NCBI GenBank assembly: GCA_903927185.1
Contig: CAIYLW010000023.1
Location: 20,628 to 84,627, forward strand
DNA length: 64,000 nt
Origin: an uncultured Bacteroidota bacterium
GTDB lineage: Bacteria; Bacteroidota; Bacteroidia; Chitinophagales; Chitinophagaceae
Direction: 5' to 3'
Part shown: in pieces, positions 36,914 through 46,854 of the stretch
Layout of the letters: each line of letters begins with the position of its first letter
How positions within the stretch are numbered: position 1 is the stretch's first letter
Translations under genes and position numbers: made by a program
Notes under the pieces: generated by a model
What the model saw: the letters and a program-made list of their open reading frames with translations, nothing else
Told to the model about the DNA's origin: nothing
Database searches by the model: none

Positions 36914-37864
36914 ATGTCTGTTTTTACAATACATCACATTACAAAATACGAATACGATAGGCCAGTAAAAGAAAGTGTAAATGAAATAAAAATATTTCCA
37001 TTTGCGTCAGCAGAACAAGATGTTATACAACATGATGTAATCATTACAGAACAGCCAGATATATTGATTTTTGATGACTATTGGGGGAATAAAACAGGTT
37101 GCTTTAACCTTCTTTCGCCGCATAAACACTTAGTCATAGAAAGCAAACTGAAAATTAGAAACTCGAAAGATCCCAATCCAACCTTTCCAATTGTTTCCTA
37201 CACACAAGATTTAGATTCATTTATTTTAAATGATTTAAAATTGTTGGAACTGGCAAGAAGTACTGAAACAAAATCAATCGAAACCATGCGCAATTATGTG
37301 GATGGTTTTTATCATTCTCGAAAGCCAATAGCTCAAATTGTTAAAGATTGTTGCAGTTTTATATTTACGGAATTTACCTATATAAAAGGGATTACTAATA
37401 TAGAAACAACAGTTGATGAAATTGTAGAACAGAAAGCAGGGGTTTGCCAGGATTTTGCACATGTAATGCTCGAATTATTAAGAATGATTGGAATTCCTGC
37501 GAGATATGTGAGTGGCTATATTTGTCCGAATAAAAACGGAATGAGGGGTGAAGGAGCTACTCATGCTTGGGTAGAAGCTTTTATTCCACATTATGGATGG
37601 TGCGGGATTGACCCAACCAATAATACCTGGGCTACTAATAACCATATCATCTTAGCGGTTGGACGAGATTTTAAAGATTGCACACCCGCAAAGGGAACTT
37701 TCAAGGGACCAGCTCGTCAATTTTTGTCTGTGTATGTTTCTGTTGGTTACGAAGATGGCCAAGTTTTTGAAGAAGTTACCGATGTTCAATTACAAAAACA
37801 AACAGGTGCTGAAGTAACTGAATTAATAATCGATAACTTTGCTGAACATCAACAACAACAGTAG
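36914..37864 (+). CDS. Transglutaminase-like cysteine protein
   Basis: A 316-residue protein with the bacterial transglutaminase N-terminal beta region (residues 1-90, FTIHHITKYEYDRPVKESVN) and a transglutaminase-like core. The triad is complete: Cys178 in AGVCQDFAHV, His217 in GATHAWVEAF and Asp233 in GIDPTNN. In this family the core usually acts as a peptidase or an amide-exchange enzyme. It has no signal peptide, so it acts in the cytoplasm with the ATP-grasp and alpha-E partners encoded just upstream. An odd His/Gln-rich tail (AEHQQQQ) ends the protein. Confidence 0.92.
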   Translation: MSVFTIHHITKYEYDRPVKESVNEIKIFPFASAEQDVIQHDVIITEQPDILIFDDYWGNKTGCFNLLSPHKHLVIESKLKIRNSKDPNPTFPIVSYTQDLDSFILNDLKLLELARSTETKSIETMRNYVDGFYHSRKPIAQIVKDCCSFIFTEFTYIKGITNIETTVDEIVEQKAGVCQDFAHVMLELLRMIGIPARYVSGYICPNKNGMRGEGATHAWVEAFIPHYGWCGIDPTNNTWATNNHIILAVGRDFKDCTPAKGTFKGPARQFLSVYVSVGYEDGQVFEEVTDVQLQKQTGAEVTELIIDNFAEHQQQQ

Positions 37865-37875
37865 TTCGTTTGCTT

Positions 37876-38391
37876 ATGAAACAATTGACCCTATTCAGAT
37901 TCCTTACTTATATTCTTTTACCCTTTGCTTCATTCTTTGCATTTATTGATTTAATCATGCTATTGAGTGCCTTAGGGAATCCAACTTTATTGTTCGCAGT
38001 TTTTTTAATTGCCGCATTTTGCATTTATGTTTTTGCATATATCATTTTCTTAAAAAGGCATATTGATCGAAATCAACATGCTAAATCATCCTTAAAGGAT
38101 TGGATAAAAGTAAACGCTTATGCTAGTTTGTTTTTAGGATTTCAATTTCTAATTTCAGCAGTAGGAATTTTTTATATGGGGGAGCACGATTTAAGGAATG
38201 TAGTTGATAGGTTTCTGGAGACTCAACCTAATATGCCGGGCGAAATAAATATTGCATTATTTGTTAAAATAATGAAAGGCGCCGCCTATTTCTTATTTTT
38301 CTTCTCCTTTGTTTTATTAGTACATATTACAATGGGCTTAAGAATTTTAAAGCAATATGCCTTCCTCTTCGCAGAAGAAGTAATAGACTAA
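37876..38391 (+). CDS. Small membrane protein, function unknown
   Basis: A 171-residue protein with four predicted membrane segments (roughly residues 8-33, 38-60, 76-98 and 134-158) and a soluble loop between the last two. The frame opens at TTG 37870, but the ATG at 37876 is preferred. It starts 11 bp after the transglutaminase stop, so it is probably cotranscribed with the ATP-grasp/alpha-E/transglutaminase genes. It has no recognised family and could be a membrane partner of that system, or an unrelated neighbour. Confidence 0.7.
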   Translation: MKQLTLFRFLTYILLPFASFFAFIDLIMLLSALGNPTLLFAVFLIAAFCIYVFAYIIFLKRHIDRNQHAKSSLKDWIKVNAYASLFLGFQFLISAVGIFYMGEHDLRNVVDRFLETQPNMPGEINIALFVKIMKGAAYFLFFFSFVLLVHITMGLRILKQYAFLFAEEVID

Positions 38392-38436
38392 ACTAATTTT
38401 CATATCTGTTTGATCCATCCTTTTTAGTACTTTAGA

Positions 38437-39717
38437 ATGGTGAATTCATCTACTCCTTTAGCAGAAAGAATTCGTCCCAATACGCTGGACGAATTGATTG
38501 GGCAAGAACACTTGACCGGCAAAGGATCCATTCTTAGAACTGCTATTGAAAATGGCCGTATACCTTCTTTAATTTTATGGGGGCCACCTGGCGTAGGGAA
38601 AACTACCATCGCCAATATCATAGCTCATACCATGCATGTTCCCTATTTTCAATTGAGTGCAATTAGCAGTGGCGTAAAGGATGTGAGAGAAGTCATCGAA
38701 TCGGCAAAAGAACATATTGATATTGGTGCTATTTTATTTATCGATGAGATTCATCGATTTAATAAAGGCCAACAAGATGCCTTACTTGGAGCAGTAGAGA
38801 AAGGTATTATTACACTTATTGGGGCTACTACTGAAAATCCTTCCTTCGAAGTAAATAGTGCCTTACTCAGTAGATGCCAGGTATATGTGTTGAAAGCTTT
38901 GACAGAAGATGGATTGAAAAAATTATTGCAACACGCATTAGAAAAAGATCCAACACTTTTGAGTATAAAACCAACACTCAAAGAAACGGAGGCGCTCATC
39001 AGACTCTCAGGTGGAGATGCAAGAAAATTATTGAACCTTTTAGAATTAGTTGTCAGCTCTTTTCCCTCTAATGATATAACAAGAATTATCTCTGATACTT
39101 TTGTAATGAAAGTGGCACAGAATAAAATTGCATTGTATGATAAGCAAGGCGAACAACATTACGATATCATTTCTGCTTTCATAAAAAGCATGCGAGGCAG
39201 TGATCCAAATGCTGCTGTTTATTGGTTAGCAAGAATGATTGAAGGCGGGGAAGATGTAAAATTCATCGCAAGAAGAATGGTTATTTTTTCAAGTGAAGAC
39301 ATTGGCAATGCTAATCCCAATGCCTTATTGATGGCCACTACTACCTTTGATGCAGTTACTAAAATAGGATACCCGGAAAGTAGAATCATTCTTTCTCAAT
39401 GTGCCACATATTTAGCTTCCTCACCAAAAAGCAATGCTGCTGTTGTAGCCATCATGGATGCTCAAAAAGCAGTTCAACAATTTGGCGATCAGCCAGTGCC
39501 CTTGCATATTCGAAACGCCCCTACTAAATTGATGAAGGATTTAGACTATGGAAAAAATTATCAATATTCACATATAGGAGAAGGCAATTTTATTACACAA
39601 GAATACTTACCTGCACCACTAATTGGTACTAAATTTTATAACCCGGGTAACAATTTAAGAGAAAATGAAATTCGTAAATTCTTAAAAGACAAATGGAAAG
39701 ACAAGTACCAATATTAA
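38437..39717 (+). CDS. rarA: Replication-associated recombination protein A
   Basis: RarA (MgsA) is a AAA+ ATPase acting at stalled replication forks. The 426-residue protein has Walker A GPPGVGKTT near residue 49, Walker B FIDEIHRFNK near residue 100, sensor 1 IGATTENPSFE, and the RarA-type C-terminal tetramerisation region (SDPNAAVYWLARMIEGGED, EDIGNANP). Length and order match the family. It follows the small membrane protein at 45 bp. Confidence 0.96.
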   Translation: MVNSSTPLAERIRPNTLDELIGQEHLTGKGSILRTAIENGRIPSLILWGPPGVGKTTIANIIAHTMHVPYFQLSAISSGVKDVREVIESAKEHIDIGAILFIDEIHRFNKGQQDALLGAVEKGIITLIGATTENPSFEVNSALLSRCQVYVLKALTEDGLKKLLQHALEKDPTLLSIKPTLKETEALIRLSGGDARKLLNLLELVVSSFPSNDITRIISDTFVMKVAQNKIALYDKQGEQHYDIISAFIKSMRGSDPNAAVYWLARMIEGGEDVKFIARRMVIFSSEDIGNANPNALLMATTTFDAVTKIGYPESRIILSQCATYLASSPKSNAAVVAIMDAQKAVQQFGDQPVPLHIRNAPTKLMKDLDYGKNYQYSHIGEGNFITQEYLPAPLIGTKFYNPGNNLRENEIRKFLKDKWKDKYQY

Positions 39718-39739
39718 TTCTATCACAACTAAAAATTCT

Positions 39740-41095
39740 ATGAAAAAAATCTCAGGCACTGTTATCGTCCTTATACTTACTTTAAACTTTATACATGCTC
39801 AAACAACCATCAATAGAGATCCAGAGATTAACCAAATGTTGAAAGAAGTTTCTTCGGATTCTTTAAAAAGCTATATCTATCAGATAGTAAGTTATGGTAC
39901 TAGAAATACCATGAGTTCTGCCACAGATCCTAACCGTGGCATTGGTGCCGCAAGAAATTGGGTACTTAATAAGTTTAATAGTTTTGCAAAATTATCAGGT
40001 GGTAGACTAATTGCTTTCATTGATACCACCACTTTAATGCCCGATAAAAAAAGAATTGACACTCCGACACTTTTAGGCAATGTGGTTGCTACCTTAAAAG
40101 GTACTGACCCAAATGATCATCGCATTTTTTTAATAAGTGGCCATTTAGATAATATGCGTGGAAGTCCAACTGATAGAATTGGTGACGCACCTGGTGCTAA
40201 TGATGACGGAAGTGGCACAGCAGCTGTGATTGAATGCGCTAGAATCATGTCGAAACATAGTTTCCCTGCTACAATTATTTTTGTAGCTGTAAGTGGAGAA
40301 GAGCAAGGATTATTAGGAGCCAATTTTATGGCAACCAAAGCGAAAAAAGAAAATTGGAATATTGAAGCGGTTTTGAATAATGATATAATGGGTAGTAATA
40401 ATAGTAGTGAAACAAATATTATTGATAATACACGTATTCGCGTTTTTAGTGAAGGTTTACCTGCTTATGAATTAGATAAAAATGCGAAACAAATAAGACA
40501 GTTTGGTTTAGAGAATGATGGTAAATCACGTCAATTAGCTCGATATGTAAAAGAAATTGGCGAACGCTATGTAGAAAATTTAGAAGTTGTAATGGTATAT
40601 CGGAATGATCGGTTTTTAAGAGGTGGCGATCATACCCCTTATGTTGAAAATGGTTTTACTGCAGTGCGGATTTCTGAAATGAATGAAAACTATTACCACC
40701 AACATAAAGATGTAAAAATAGAAAATGGTATTCAGAACGGTGATCTTCCAGAATTTATGGACTTTGAATATCTCCGTAAAAATACCGCCATGAACTTATC
40801 AAATCTGGCGAACTTATCAAAAGCTGCCTCAATGCCAGAGGAAGTAAAAATCGAAGTGAAAAAATTATCCAATAATACTTACCTAAGTTGGAATGCACCA
40901 AAAACAGGTAACGTAAAAGGCTACTATATTCTCCAACGTGAAACTACCAATGCGTTTTGGCAGAAAAAGTATTTTACTACAGAGAAAGAATTTCTTTTAC
41001 CGTTCTCAAAAGACAATTACTTCTTTGCAGTTCAATCTGTAAACGAAACAGGCAATGAAAGTTTACCAGTGGTACCTGGAATAGTAGGCAGATAA
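39740..41095 (+). CDS. Secreted M28 family metallopeptidase
   Basis: A 451-residue protein with a signal peptide (residues 1-20, ending IHAQ). The M28 aminopeptidase core shows all metal ligands and the catalytic acid in order: SGHLDN, GANDDGSGTA, SGEEQGLLGA (Glu-Glu), NNDIMG and YYHQHKD. The last 85 residues resemble a fibronectin type III-like domain (TYLSWNAPKTGNVKGYYI). It probably trims peptides in the periplasm or outside. It shares a bidirectional terminator with the convergent flavoprotein gene. Confidence 0.92.
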   Translation: MKKISGTVIVLILTLNFIHAQTTINRDPEINQMLKEVSSDSLKSYIYQIVSYGTRNTMSSATDPNRGIGAARNWVLNKFNSFAKLSGGRLIAFIDTTTLMPDKKRIDTPTLLGNVVATLKGTDPNDHRIFLISGHLDNMRGSPTDRIGDAPGANDDGSGTAAVIECARIMSKHSFPATIIFVAVSGEEQGLLGANFMATKAKKENWNIEAVLNNDIMGSNNSSETNIIDNTRIRVFSEGLPAYELDKNAKQIRQFGLENDGKSRQLARYVKEIGERYVENLEVVMVYRNDRFLRGGDHTPYVENGFTAVRISEMNENYYHQHKDVKIENGIQNGDLPEFMDFEYLRKNTAMNLSNLANLSKAASMPEEVKIEVKKLSNNTYLSWNAPKTGNVKGYYILQRETTNAFWQKKYFTTEKEFLLPFSKDNYFFAVQSVNETGNESLPVVPGIVGR

Positions 41096-41105
41096 ATAAT
41101 ACATA

Positions 41106-41199
41106 GAACTCAAAAGTCAAAAATATAAATAAAAATAAGGCCAGAAGTATGAAGCTTCTGGCCTTATAAATTTTGACTTTTTATTTTTTAATTTTGATT
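41106..41199. repeat. Long-armed bidirectional terminator, repeat copy 2
   Basis: A perfect 13-bp stem, ATAAGGCCAGAAG (41135-41147) with CTTCTGGCCTTAT (41155-41167), has a 7-nt loop. Around it lie an A-rich left arm (CAAAAGTCAAAAATATAAAT from 41111) and a T-rich right arm (TTTTGACTTTTTATTTTTTA from 41171). The right arm closely resembles that of the structure at 11641-11754, though the core hairpin differs. It overlaps the stop codon of the minus-strand flavoprotein gene. It should terminate transcription from both convergent genes. Confidence 0.65.
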
Positions 41200-42669
41200 T
41201 TTCAACGGTACCAATCGCTCTGCAATCTTTTCTTCATCTTCTGCTCCACGTAATCCGCCTTCATGGTATTCTGCGTCTTCATTTACATCCCAAAGATCAT
41301 ACAGTTCCTTTCCGGCGATAATATTTTTAGCGGCAAGCATTGCAGTCATCATACTATGATCCTGATTATTATACTTGTGCATACCATTACGTCCTACCAA
41401 ATATAGTCCAGGATAAGCTTTCAAGGCTTCACGAACATCTTCCACATTTTGTTTGTAGCTATGATCGTAAACTGGATAAGCTTTAGGCTGACGAACAACA
41501 TAACCATCAACTACTGCAGTTGCCTTAGTTAATCCAATCTGTTCAATTTCTTTTTTTCCTAAATTAATCAATGTTTCGTCTGAACTAGTCCATAGCCCAT
41601 CCCCTTCGAAGCAGAAATATTCTAAACCATAACAAGCCATTTCTGGATCGGGTACCATATACGGACTCCAGGATTTAAAATTCTGAATTCTTCCCACTTT
41701 TACACTTGGATCGTGAATATAAATCCAGTTATCGTTAAATGCATCTTCGTCTTTGCATATCAATACAACAGTTACAAAATCGCGATAGCCTAATTGTTGT
41801 GAGGATGCCAAAGGTTTTGCAGGAAATTGCGGAGCTACTGCTGGAATTAATTCGCGCATTGGTGCGGAAGAAAGTACATAATCAAAACCATCGAGGGTTC
41901 TACCATCTGAGGTTTGTACCGTCCATTTTCCATCAGCTTGGCTAATACCATTAACACCAGTATTCATTTTCACCTGCACTCCCATTGCAATACATTTCTG
42001 TGTGCATACTTCCCACATCATACCAGGTCCTTTTTTAGGGTACCTAAAAGAGTCGATCAAAGTCTTGATTACTTTATCTTTGTCACCCTTGGCAGCTTTT
42101 GGCTTGAATAAAGCATTCCAAATGGCGCTACTTAAGGAAAGTCCTTTTATTCTTTGAGCAGCCCAATCTGCTGATATTTCATTACAAGGTATACCCCATA
42201 CTTTTTCGGTATAGGTTTTAAAAAATATATTAAAGAGTCTTTTACCAAATTGGTTGGTCACCCAATCTTCAAAATTGGTAGGATTTTTTACAGGGAATAC
42301 TTTTGCACGCAAGTAACTCATCACACATAAAAAGCTTTCCCAAATACCCAATTTCATTAAAGCCTCAAAAGCTACTAAAGGATAAGAAAAGAATTTTTTA
42401 TTATAAAAAATTCTAGAGGAACGTGGGCGTTCTAACATTTCATCGCCCAAAATTTCTGTCCAGAAATCTTCTACTTCTTTTGATTTAGAAAAGAAACGAT
42501 GGCCACCAATATCAAAACTGTAGCCTTTATAGGTTTCTGTTCTTGAAATTCCACCAACATATTGAGGGTCTTTTTCAAAAACCACAACCTGCTGATTTTC
42601 CTTGGCCAATAAATAAGCGGCAGTTAAACCAGCCGGACCAGCACCAATAATGGCAACTTTTTTCTGCAT
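41188..42669 (-). CDS. FAD-dependent oxidoreductase (amine-oxidase/protoporphyrinogen-oxidase-like)
   Basis: A 493-residue flavoprotein with the N-terminal motif [20 protein letters not shown] and [21 protein letters not shown] (quoted in part), typical of COG1232-type oxidoreductases that resemble protoporphyrinogen oxidase and UDP-galactopyranose mutase. The C-terminal FAD-closing segment is [20 protein letters not shown]. Proteins of this kind are often found with surface polysaccharide genes, but none is adjacent, so the substrate is unknown. No signal peptide or membrane anchor. Confidence 0.85.
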   Translation of the reverse strand: MQKKVAIIGAGPAGLTAAYLLAKENQQVVVFEKDPQYVGGISRTETYKGYSFDIGGHRFFSKSKEVEDFWTEILGDEMLERPRSSRIFYNKKFFSYPLVAFEALMKLGIWESFLCVMSYLRAKVFPVKNPTNFEDWVTNQFGKRLFNIFFKTYTEKVWGIPCNEISADWAAQRIKGLSLSSAIWNALFKPKAAKGDKDKVIKTLIDSFRYPKKGPGMMWEVCTQKCIAMGVQVKMNTGVNGISQADGKWTVQTSDGRTLDGFDYVLSSAPMRELIPAVAPQFPAKPLASSQQLGYRDFVTVVLICKDEDAFNDNWIYIHDPSVKVGRIQNFKSWSPYMVPDPEMACYGLEYFCFEGDGLWTSSDETLINLGKKEIEQIGLTKATAVVDGYVVRQPKAYPVYDHSYKQNVEDVREALKAYPGLYLVGRNGMHKYNNQDHSMMTAMLAAKNIIAGKELYDLWDVNEDAEYHEGGLRGAEDEEKIAERLVPLKNQN

Positions 42670-42741
42670 AGAATTGATTCAAGTAATTGTAAAACTTGCT
42701 ATTAAGGTTGCAAAGATGTAAAATAATGGTGGTTCTACCAT

Positions 42742-42749
42742 TAGTTTTG
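42742..42749 (+). promoter_or_regulatory. Bacteroidota -7 element before elaA
   Basis: TAGTTTTG matches TAnnTTTG, followed by C, 38 bp before the elaA ATG. No -33 TTTG lies at the expected distance. Confidence 0.4.
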
Positions 42750-42787
42750 CATCCTAATCACGTAATTTAAGATCGAATAAACATTTT

Positions 42788-43252
42788 ATGAGCGAAAATA
42801 GATACCAATGGGAGTGCAAAACCTTTCAAGAACTTAGTGTTGATGAGCTATACAGTGTATTACGACTACGTTCCGAAGTATTCGTAGTAGAACAAAATTG
42901 CATATTTCTAGATCAGGATAATAAGGACCAATACTGTTACCATATCATGGGTTGGGATGGTAAAAACTTAGTGGCAAGTACCCGGTTAGTTCCCAAAGGC
43001 GTTTCTTATCCAGATTATCAAAGTATTGGTCGTGTGATTAATAGTAAAGACTATCGCGGATTGGGATTAGGTAAAGAACTGATGGAATATAGTATAGAAA
43101 AATGTATCGAACATTTTGGAAATGGACCAATTAAAATTGGGGCGCAGCTGTATCTTAAAAAATTCTATGAATCACTTGGCTTTGTGCAGAGCAGTGATAT
43201 TTATGATGAAGACGGAATAGATCATATTGAAATGATACTTCAACCTATATAA
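42788..43252 (+). CDS. elaA: ElaA-type GNAT acetyltransferase
   Basis: A 154-residue acetyltransferase of the ElaA branch of the GNAT superfamily. Typical segments are VLRLRSEVFVVEQNCIFLD..DNKDQYCYH (residues 25-54), STRLVPKG, IGRVINSKDYRGLGLGKELM with the acetyl-CoA pyrophosphate loop RGLGLG near residue 90, and KKFYESLGF near residue 124. Substrate unknown. Its last 8 bp overlap the end of the convergent hypothetical gene. Confidence 0.9.
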   Translation: MSENRYQWECKTFQELSVDELYSVLRLRSEVFVVEQNCIFLDQDNKDQYCYHIMGWDGKNLVASTRLVPKGVSYPDYQSIGRVINSKDYRGLGLGKELMEYSIEKCIEHFGNGPIKIGAQLYLKKFYESLGFVQSSDIYDEDGIDHIEMILQPI

Positions 43253-43736
43253 ATAGACCCCAATCGTCTTCATCACCTTCTTTCCGAAATGTACTTATCC
43301 AAATACGGAATACAGGCTTAAATTGTTCAAAGCTATCTTCAATGACTCGCTTATATGCTTCATCCGACCAACCCATTAATACAGCAAAATTAATTTGTTC
43401 CATCATTTGCCTGCAATTGAATCTTACCAATGCAGCATTTTCCATTTTCATGGTATAAGATTCTACACTAACTGCACCTATTATTTTTGGTGCTACAATT
43501 AATGCATTTTGATAGATCAAAGATTTGGTTGTTGATTGATTATTTTCATCATTTTCATCTTCCAGATTTTCCGCAAATGCAACAACTAAACCAAACAACT
43601 CTCTCCAATGATTATACACGTCTCTAGCAGCTAAGATTCCTGGGCCATTTTTCCAGGCTTCCCCATGACGATTCATTTTCTTAATAAATCGATTTTCATC
43701 CCATTCTGGCAAAAAATTTAATTGTTCTAAATCCAT
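43245..43736 (-). CDS. Conserved hypothetical protein downstream of uvrA
   Basis: A soluble, acidic protein of about 163 residues with Trp-rich helices and no recognised domain. The frame opens at 43760 inside uvrA, but the ATG at 43736 (MDLEQLNFLPEWD) seems the more natural start and leaves 7 bp after the uvrA stop. The tight spacing suggests cotranscription with uvrA. A short acidic insertion (residues 59-67, LEDENDENN) looks like a flexible loop. Function unknown. Confidence 0.7.
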   Translation of the reverse strand: MDLEQLNFLPEWDENRFIKKMNRHGEAWKNGPGILAARDVYNHWRELFGLVVAFAENLEDENDENNQSTTKSLIYQNALIVAPKIIGAVSVESYTMKMENAALVRFNCRQMMEQINFAVLMGWSDEAYKRVIEDSFEQFKPVFRIWISTFRKEGDEDDWGLFI

Positions 43737-43743
43737 AACCAAT

Positions 43744-46632
43744 TTAGTTTGACAATTCAATTTTTAGAAAACGAGCTGTATGGCTTTCTTTTACATTCAC
43801 CATTAACTCAGGAACTCCTTCGAATAATATTCTTCCTCCTCCATTTCCACCTTCAGGCCCTAAATCAATAATATGATCTGCCACTTTTATTACATCAAGA
43901 TTATGCTCAATTACTAGTACAGAATTACCCCTGTCAACCAATTTATTCAACACATCCAATAAGTGTTGAATGTCTTGAAAATGTAATCCAGTAGTGGGCT
44001 CGTCTAAAATATAAAATGTTTTACCGGTGTCTTTTTTACCAAGCTCTGTTGCCAATTTAACACGCTGTGCTTCACCACCACTAAGCGTTACAGCAGATTG
44101 ACCTAAAGTGATATAACCCAAACCAACGTCTTGTAATACTTTTATTTTTCTAAATATAAATGGCACTGCCTGAAAGAAATCACAAGCTTCATCAACAGTC
44201 ATATTTAATACATCACTGATTGATTTTCCTTTATATCGGATCTCTAAGGTTTCGCGATTATACCTTTTACCATTACACTTTTCACAATGCACGTATACAT
44301 CAGGTAAGAAGTTCATTTCGATGGTTCTCATACCACCCCCTTCGCACATATCGCATCTTCCCCCTTTTACATTAAATGAAAAACGGCCTGCATTATAGCC
44401 CCTTATTTTCGCTTCGGGTACCGCAGAAAATAGAGTTCTTATTTCAGTAAAAAATCCGCAATAAGTTGCTGGATTACTCCTTGGAGTTCTTCCGATGGGT
44501 GATTGATCTATCTCAATAACTTTATCAATATGTTCTAGCCCTTTAATACTGGTATAATCCATCGGCAACATTTTGCTATTATAGCAATGCTTTGATAATA
44601 ATGGATATAATGTTTCATTGATTAATGTTGATTTTCCGCTTCCACTAACCCCACTAACAACCACCAATTTTCCCAATGGAATTTTTACAGATACATTTTT
44701 TAAATTATTACCAGTTGCTCCTTTAATTTCTAACTGCTTACCATTGCCAACCCTACGCTCTTTAGGAACAGGAATTGATTTTGCCCCACTTAAATAAAGT
44801 GCAGTATCAGATTTACTCAATAATACTTCAGCAGGTGTTCCTGCTGCAACTATTTCGCCTCCATGAATTCCGGCTTTTGGACCAATATCTACCAAATAAT
44901 CAGCAGCCATCATAATGTCTTTATCATGCTCTACCACCAAAACACTATTCCCAATATTTCTAAGATTTTGCAAGGCAGTAATCAAGCGTTGATTATCCCG
45001 TTGATGTAATCCAATAGAAGGTTCATCTAATACATAAGTGATGCCTTGTAATTGAGAACCAATTTGGGTAGCTAAACGAATTCGCTGAGATTCGCCGCCA
45101 CTAAGACTTCTAGAGGGCCTGTTTAAAGAAAGATAAGTAAGTCCTACATCTAACAAAAATTGAAGTCGCTCCCGAATTTCTTTTAAAATATCTTTTGCAA
45201 TAGCGTTTTGCTTTTTACTTAATCTTTTTTCGATACCATCGAACCACACAATTAAATCACTTAAATTAAGATCACTCAATTCAGCAATATTCTTCTCATC
45301 CACTTTAAACCACAAACTTTCTTGTTTAAGTCTGGCACCTTTACAAGAACTACATTTTTTAAGTTCCATAAATTGTTCCACCCATTCACGCAAAACTTCA
45401 GTACTTCCATTACCAGCAAACCACCTTTTTAACATGGGAATTATTCCTTCAAATGCCCCTTCATAAGGAGTATCTGGCAAGATATCTCCATCTACTTCCA
45501 ATTCATCTAAACTAGGACCTTCAGCATTCCCATATAAAATCATATTCAAAGATGCAACTGGCAAATCTTTGATAGGTTTATCCAAACTTATTTTGTTCTT
45601 TTTTGCAATCGCTTCTACCGTTTTAAAAATATGAGCCTCTCTTTGTTCACCAAGAGGCGCAATCCCTCCCTCTTTAATTGTTTTATTATTATCAGGCAGA
45701 ATGGCATCCATACTGATAGTATAAACATTACCTAACCCTTTGCAGGTAGGACAGGCACCATAGGGTGAATTAAAAGAAAATGCATTAGGAGAAGGTTCTT
45801 CATAACTAATACCAGTGTCTTCACACATTAACTGCTTCGAATATTGAATGACTTTATTCGTATCATTTACTAAAAGAAATAACAGGTCTTTTCCAGTTTT
45901 CAAAGTTTGTTGTACACTTTGACTTAATCGCAGTTTCATATCAGCACTAACAGCTAAGCGATCAATCACCACTTCAATATCATGAATCTTATATCGGTCT
46001 ACCTGCAATTTTGGTGTCAGGTCCATTACTTCCCCATCAATCCGTACTTTCAAATACCCTTTCTTCCGAATGTCTTCAAACAATTCGCGGTAATGCCCTT
46101 TTCTTCCTCTAATCAACGGCGCTAATAATGAGATTTTTTTATTAGCAAATTTTTCAAAAATATTTTCAACGATCTCTTCTTCGCTGAATTTCACCATTTT
46201 CTTCCCAGTATTATAACTGTATGCATCCCCTACACGCGCAAATAATAAACGCATGAAATCGTAAACCTCTGTAACAGTTCCAACTGTTGATCGGGGATTC
46301 TTATTCGTTGTTTTTTGTTCGATAGAAATTACAGGACTAAGGCCGGTGATTTTGTCAACATCTGGCCGCTCCATATCTCCCATAAATTGACGAGCATAAG
46401 CACTAAAGCTTTCCATATACCTTCTTTGCCCTTCATTGTAAATAGTATCAAAAGCCAAAGAAGATTTACCGCTTCCACTCACACCGGTAAAAACAACCAA
46501 CTTGTTTTTAGGTATGCTGATATCAATGTTTTTAAGATTATGCTCACGAGCGCCAAAAACTTCAATAGTTTCTAGTGGTTCAACTGAGTTATTAATTACA
46601 CTTGTATTAGTGACGTTTTTTTTCTTTGCCAT
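43744..46632 (-). CDS. uvrA: UvrABC excision nuclease subunit A
   Basis: UvrA is the damage-recognising ATPase of nucleotide excision repair. The 962-residue protein has two ABC modules: Walker A GVSGSGKSSLAFD (near residue 48) and GVSGSGKSTLINE (near residue 657), ABC signatures LSGGESQR and LSGGEAQR, and the CxxC zinc modules (CPTCKGLG near residue 291, CDMCEGGG near residue 754). Length fits the family. A TACATTTG -7 element (46649-46656, minus strand) lies 16 bp upstream, with no matching -33 box. Confidence 0.98.
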   Translation of the reverse strand: MAKKKNVTNTSVINNSVEPLETIEVFGAREHNLKNIDISIPKNKLVVFTGVSGSGKSSLAFDTIYNEGQRRYMESFSAYARQFMGDMERPDVDKITGLSPVISIEQKTTNKNPRSTVGTVTEVYDFMRLLFARVGDAYSYNTGKKMVKFSEEEIVENIFEKFANKKISLLAPLIRGRKGHYRELFEDIRKKGYLKVRIDGEVMDLTPKLQVDRYKIHDIEVVIDRLAVSADMKLRLSQSVQQTLKTGKDLLFLLVNDTNKVIQYSKQLMCEDTGISYEEPSPNAFSFNSPYGACPTCKGLGNVYTISMDAILPDNNKTIKEGGIAPLGEQREAHIFKTVEAIAKKNKISLDKPIKDLPVASLNMILYGNAEGPSLDELEVDGDILPDTPYEGAFEGIIPMLKRWFAGNGSTEVLREWVEQFMELKKCSSCKGARLKQESLWFKVDEKNIAELSDLNLSDLIVWFDGIEKRLSKKQNAIAKDILKEIRERLQFLLDVGLTYLSLNRPSRSLSGGESQRIRLATQIGSQLQGITYVLDEPSIGLHQRDNQRLITALQNLRNIGNSVLVVEHDKDIMMAADYLVDIGPKAGIHGGEIVAAGTPAEVLLSKSDTALYLSGAKSIPVPKERRVGNGKQLEIKGATGNNLKNVSVKIPLGKLVVVSGVSGSGKSTLINETLYPLLSKHCYNSKMLPMDYTSIKGLEHIDKVIEIDQSPIGRTPRSNPATYCGFFTEIRTLFSAVPEAKIRGYNAGRFSFNVKGGRCDMCEGGGMRTIEMNFLPDVYVHCEKCNGKRYNRETLEIRYKGKSISDVLNMTVDEACDFFQAVPFIFRKIKVLQDVGLGYITLGQSAVTLSGGEAQRVKLATELGKKDTGKTFYILDEPTTGLHFQDIQHLLDVLNKLVDRGNSVLVIEHNLDVIKVADHIIDLGPEGGNGGGRILFEGVPELMVNVKESHTARFLKIELSN

Positions 46633-46804
46633 GCTGATTTAAGAATCTCAAATGTACAAACAATGCATTGCCTAATATGTTTTAAATGACCAATATCTTT
46701 TAAACTCAATTCACAGAGGCGAATTGAAAAAAAATATTTTATCCCCCAATATCCTTACCAATAAAGACTTTCGGCTGTCTTCCTACTGATTTGATAGACT
46801 TTTA

Positions 46805-46837
46805 TTTGGAAAATTAAGTGCTTCCCCATTATCTTTG
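46805..46837 (+). promoter_or_regulatory. Bacteroidota-type promoter of the SAM riboswitch operon
   Basis: TTTG (46805-46808) and TATCTTTG (46830-46837) are separated by 21 bp, matching the consensus TTTG-N19-21-TAnnTTTG. Transcription would begin around 46843-46847, just before the riboswitch P1 stem at 46855. The upstream part of this gap (46633-46804) shows nothing else. Confidence 0.75.
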
Positions 46838-46854
46838 CATTAGTTCTTTAGATA

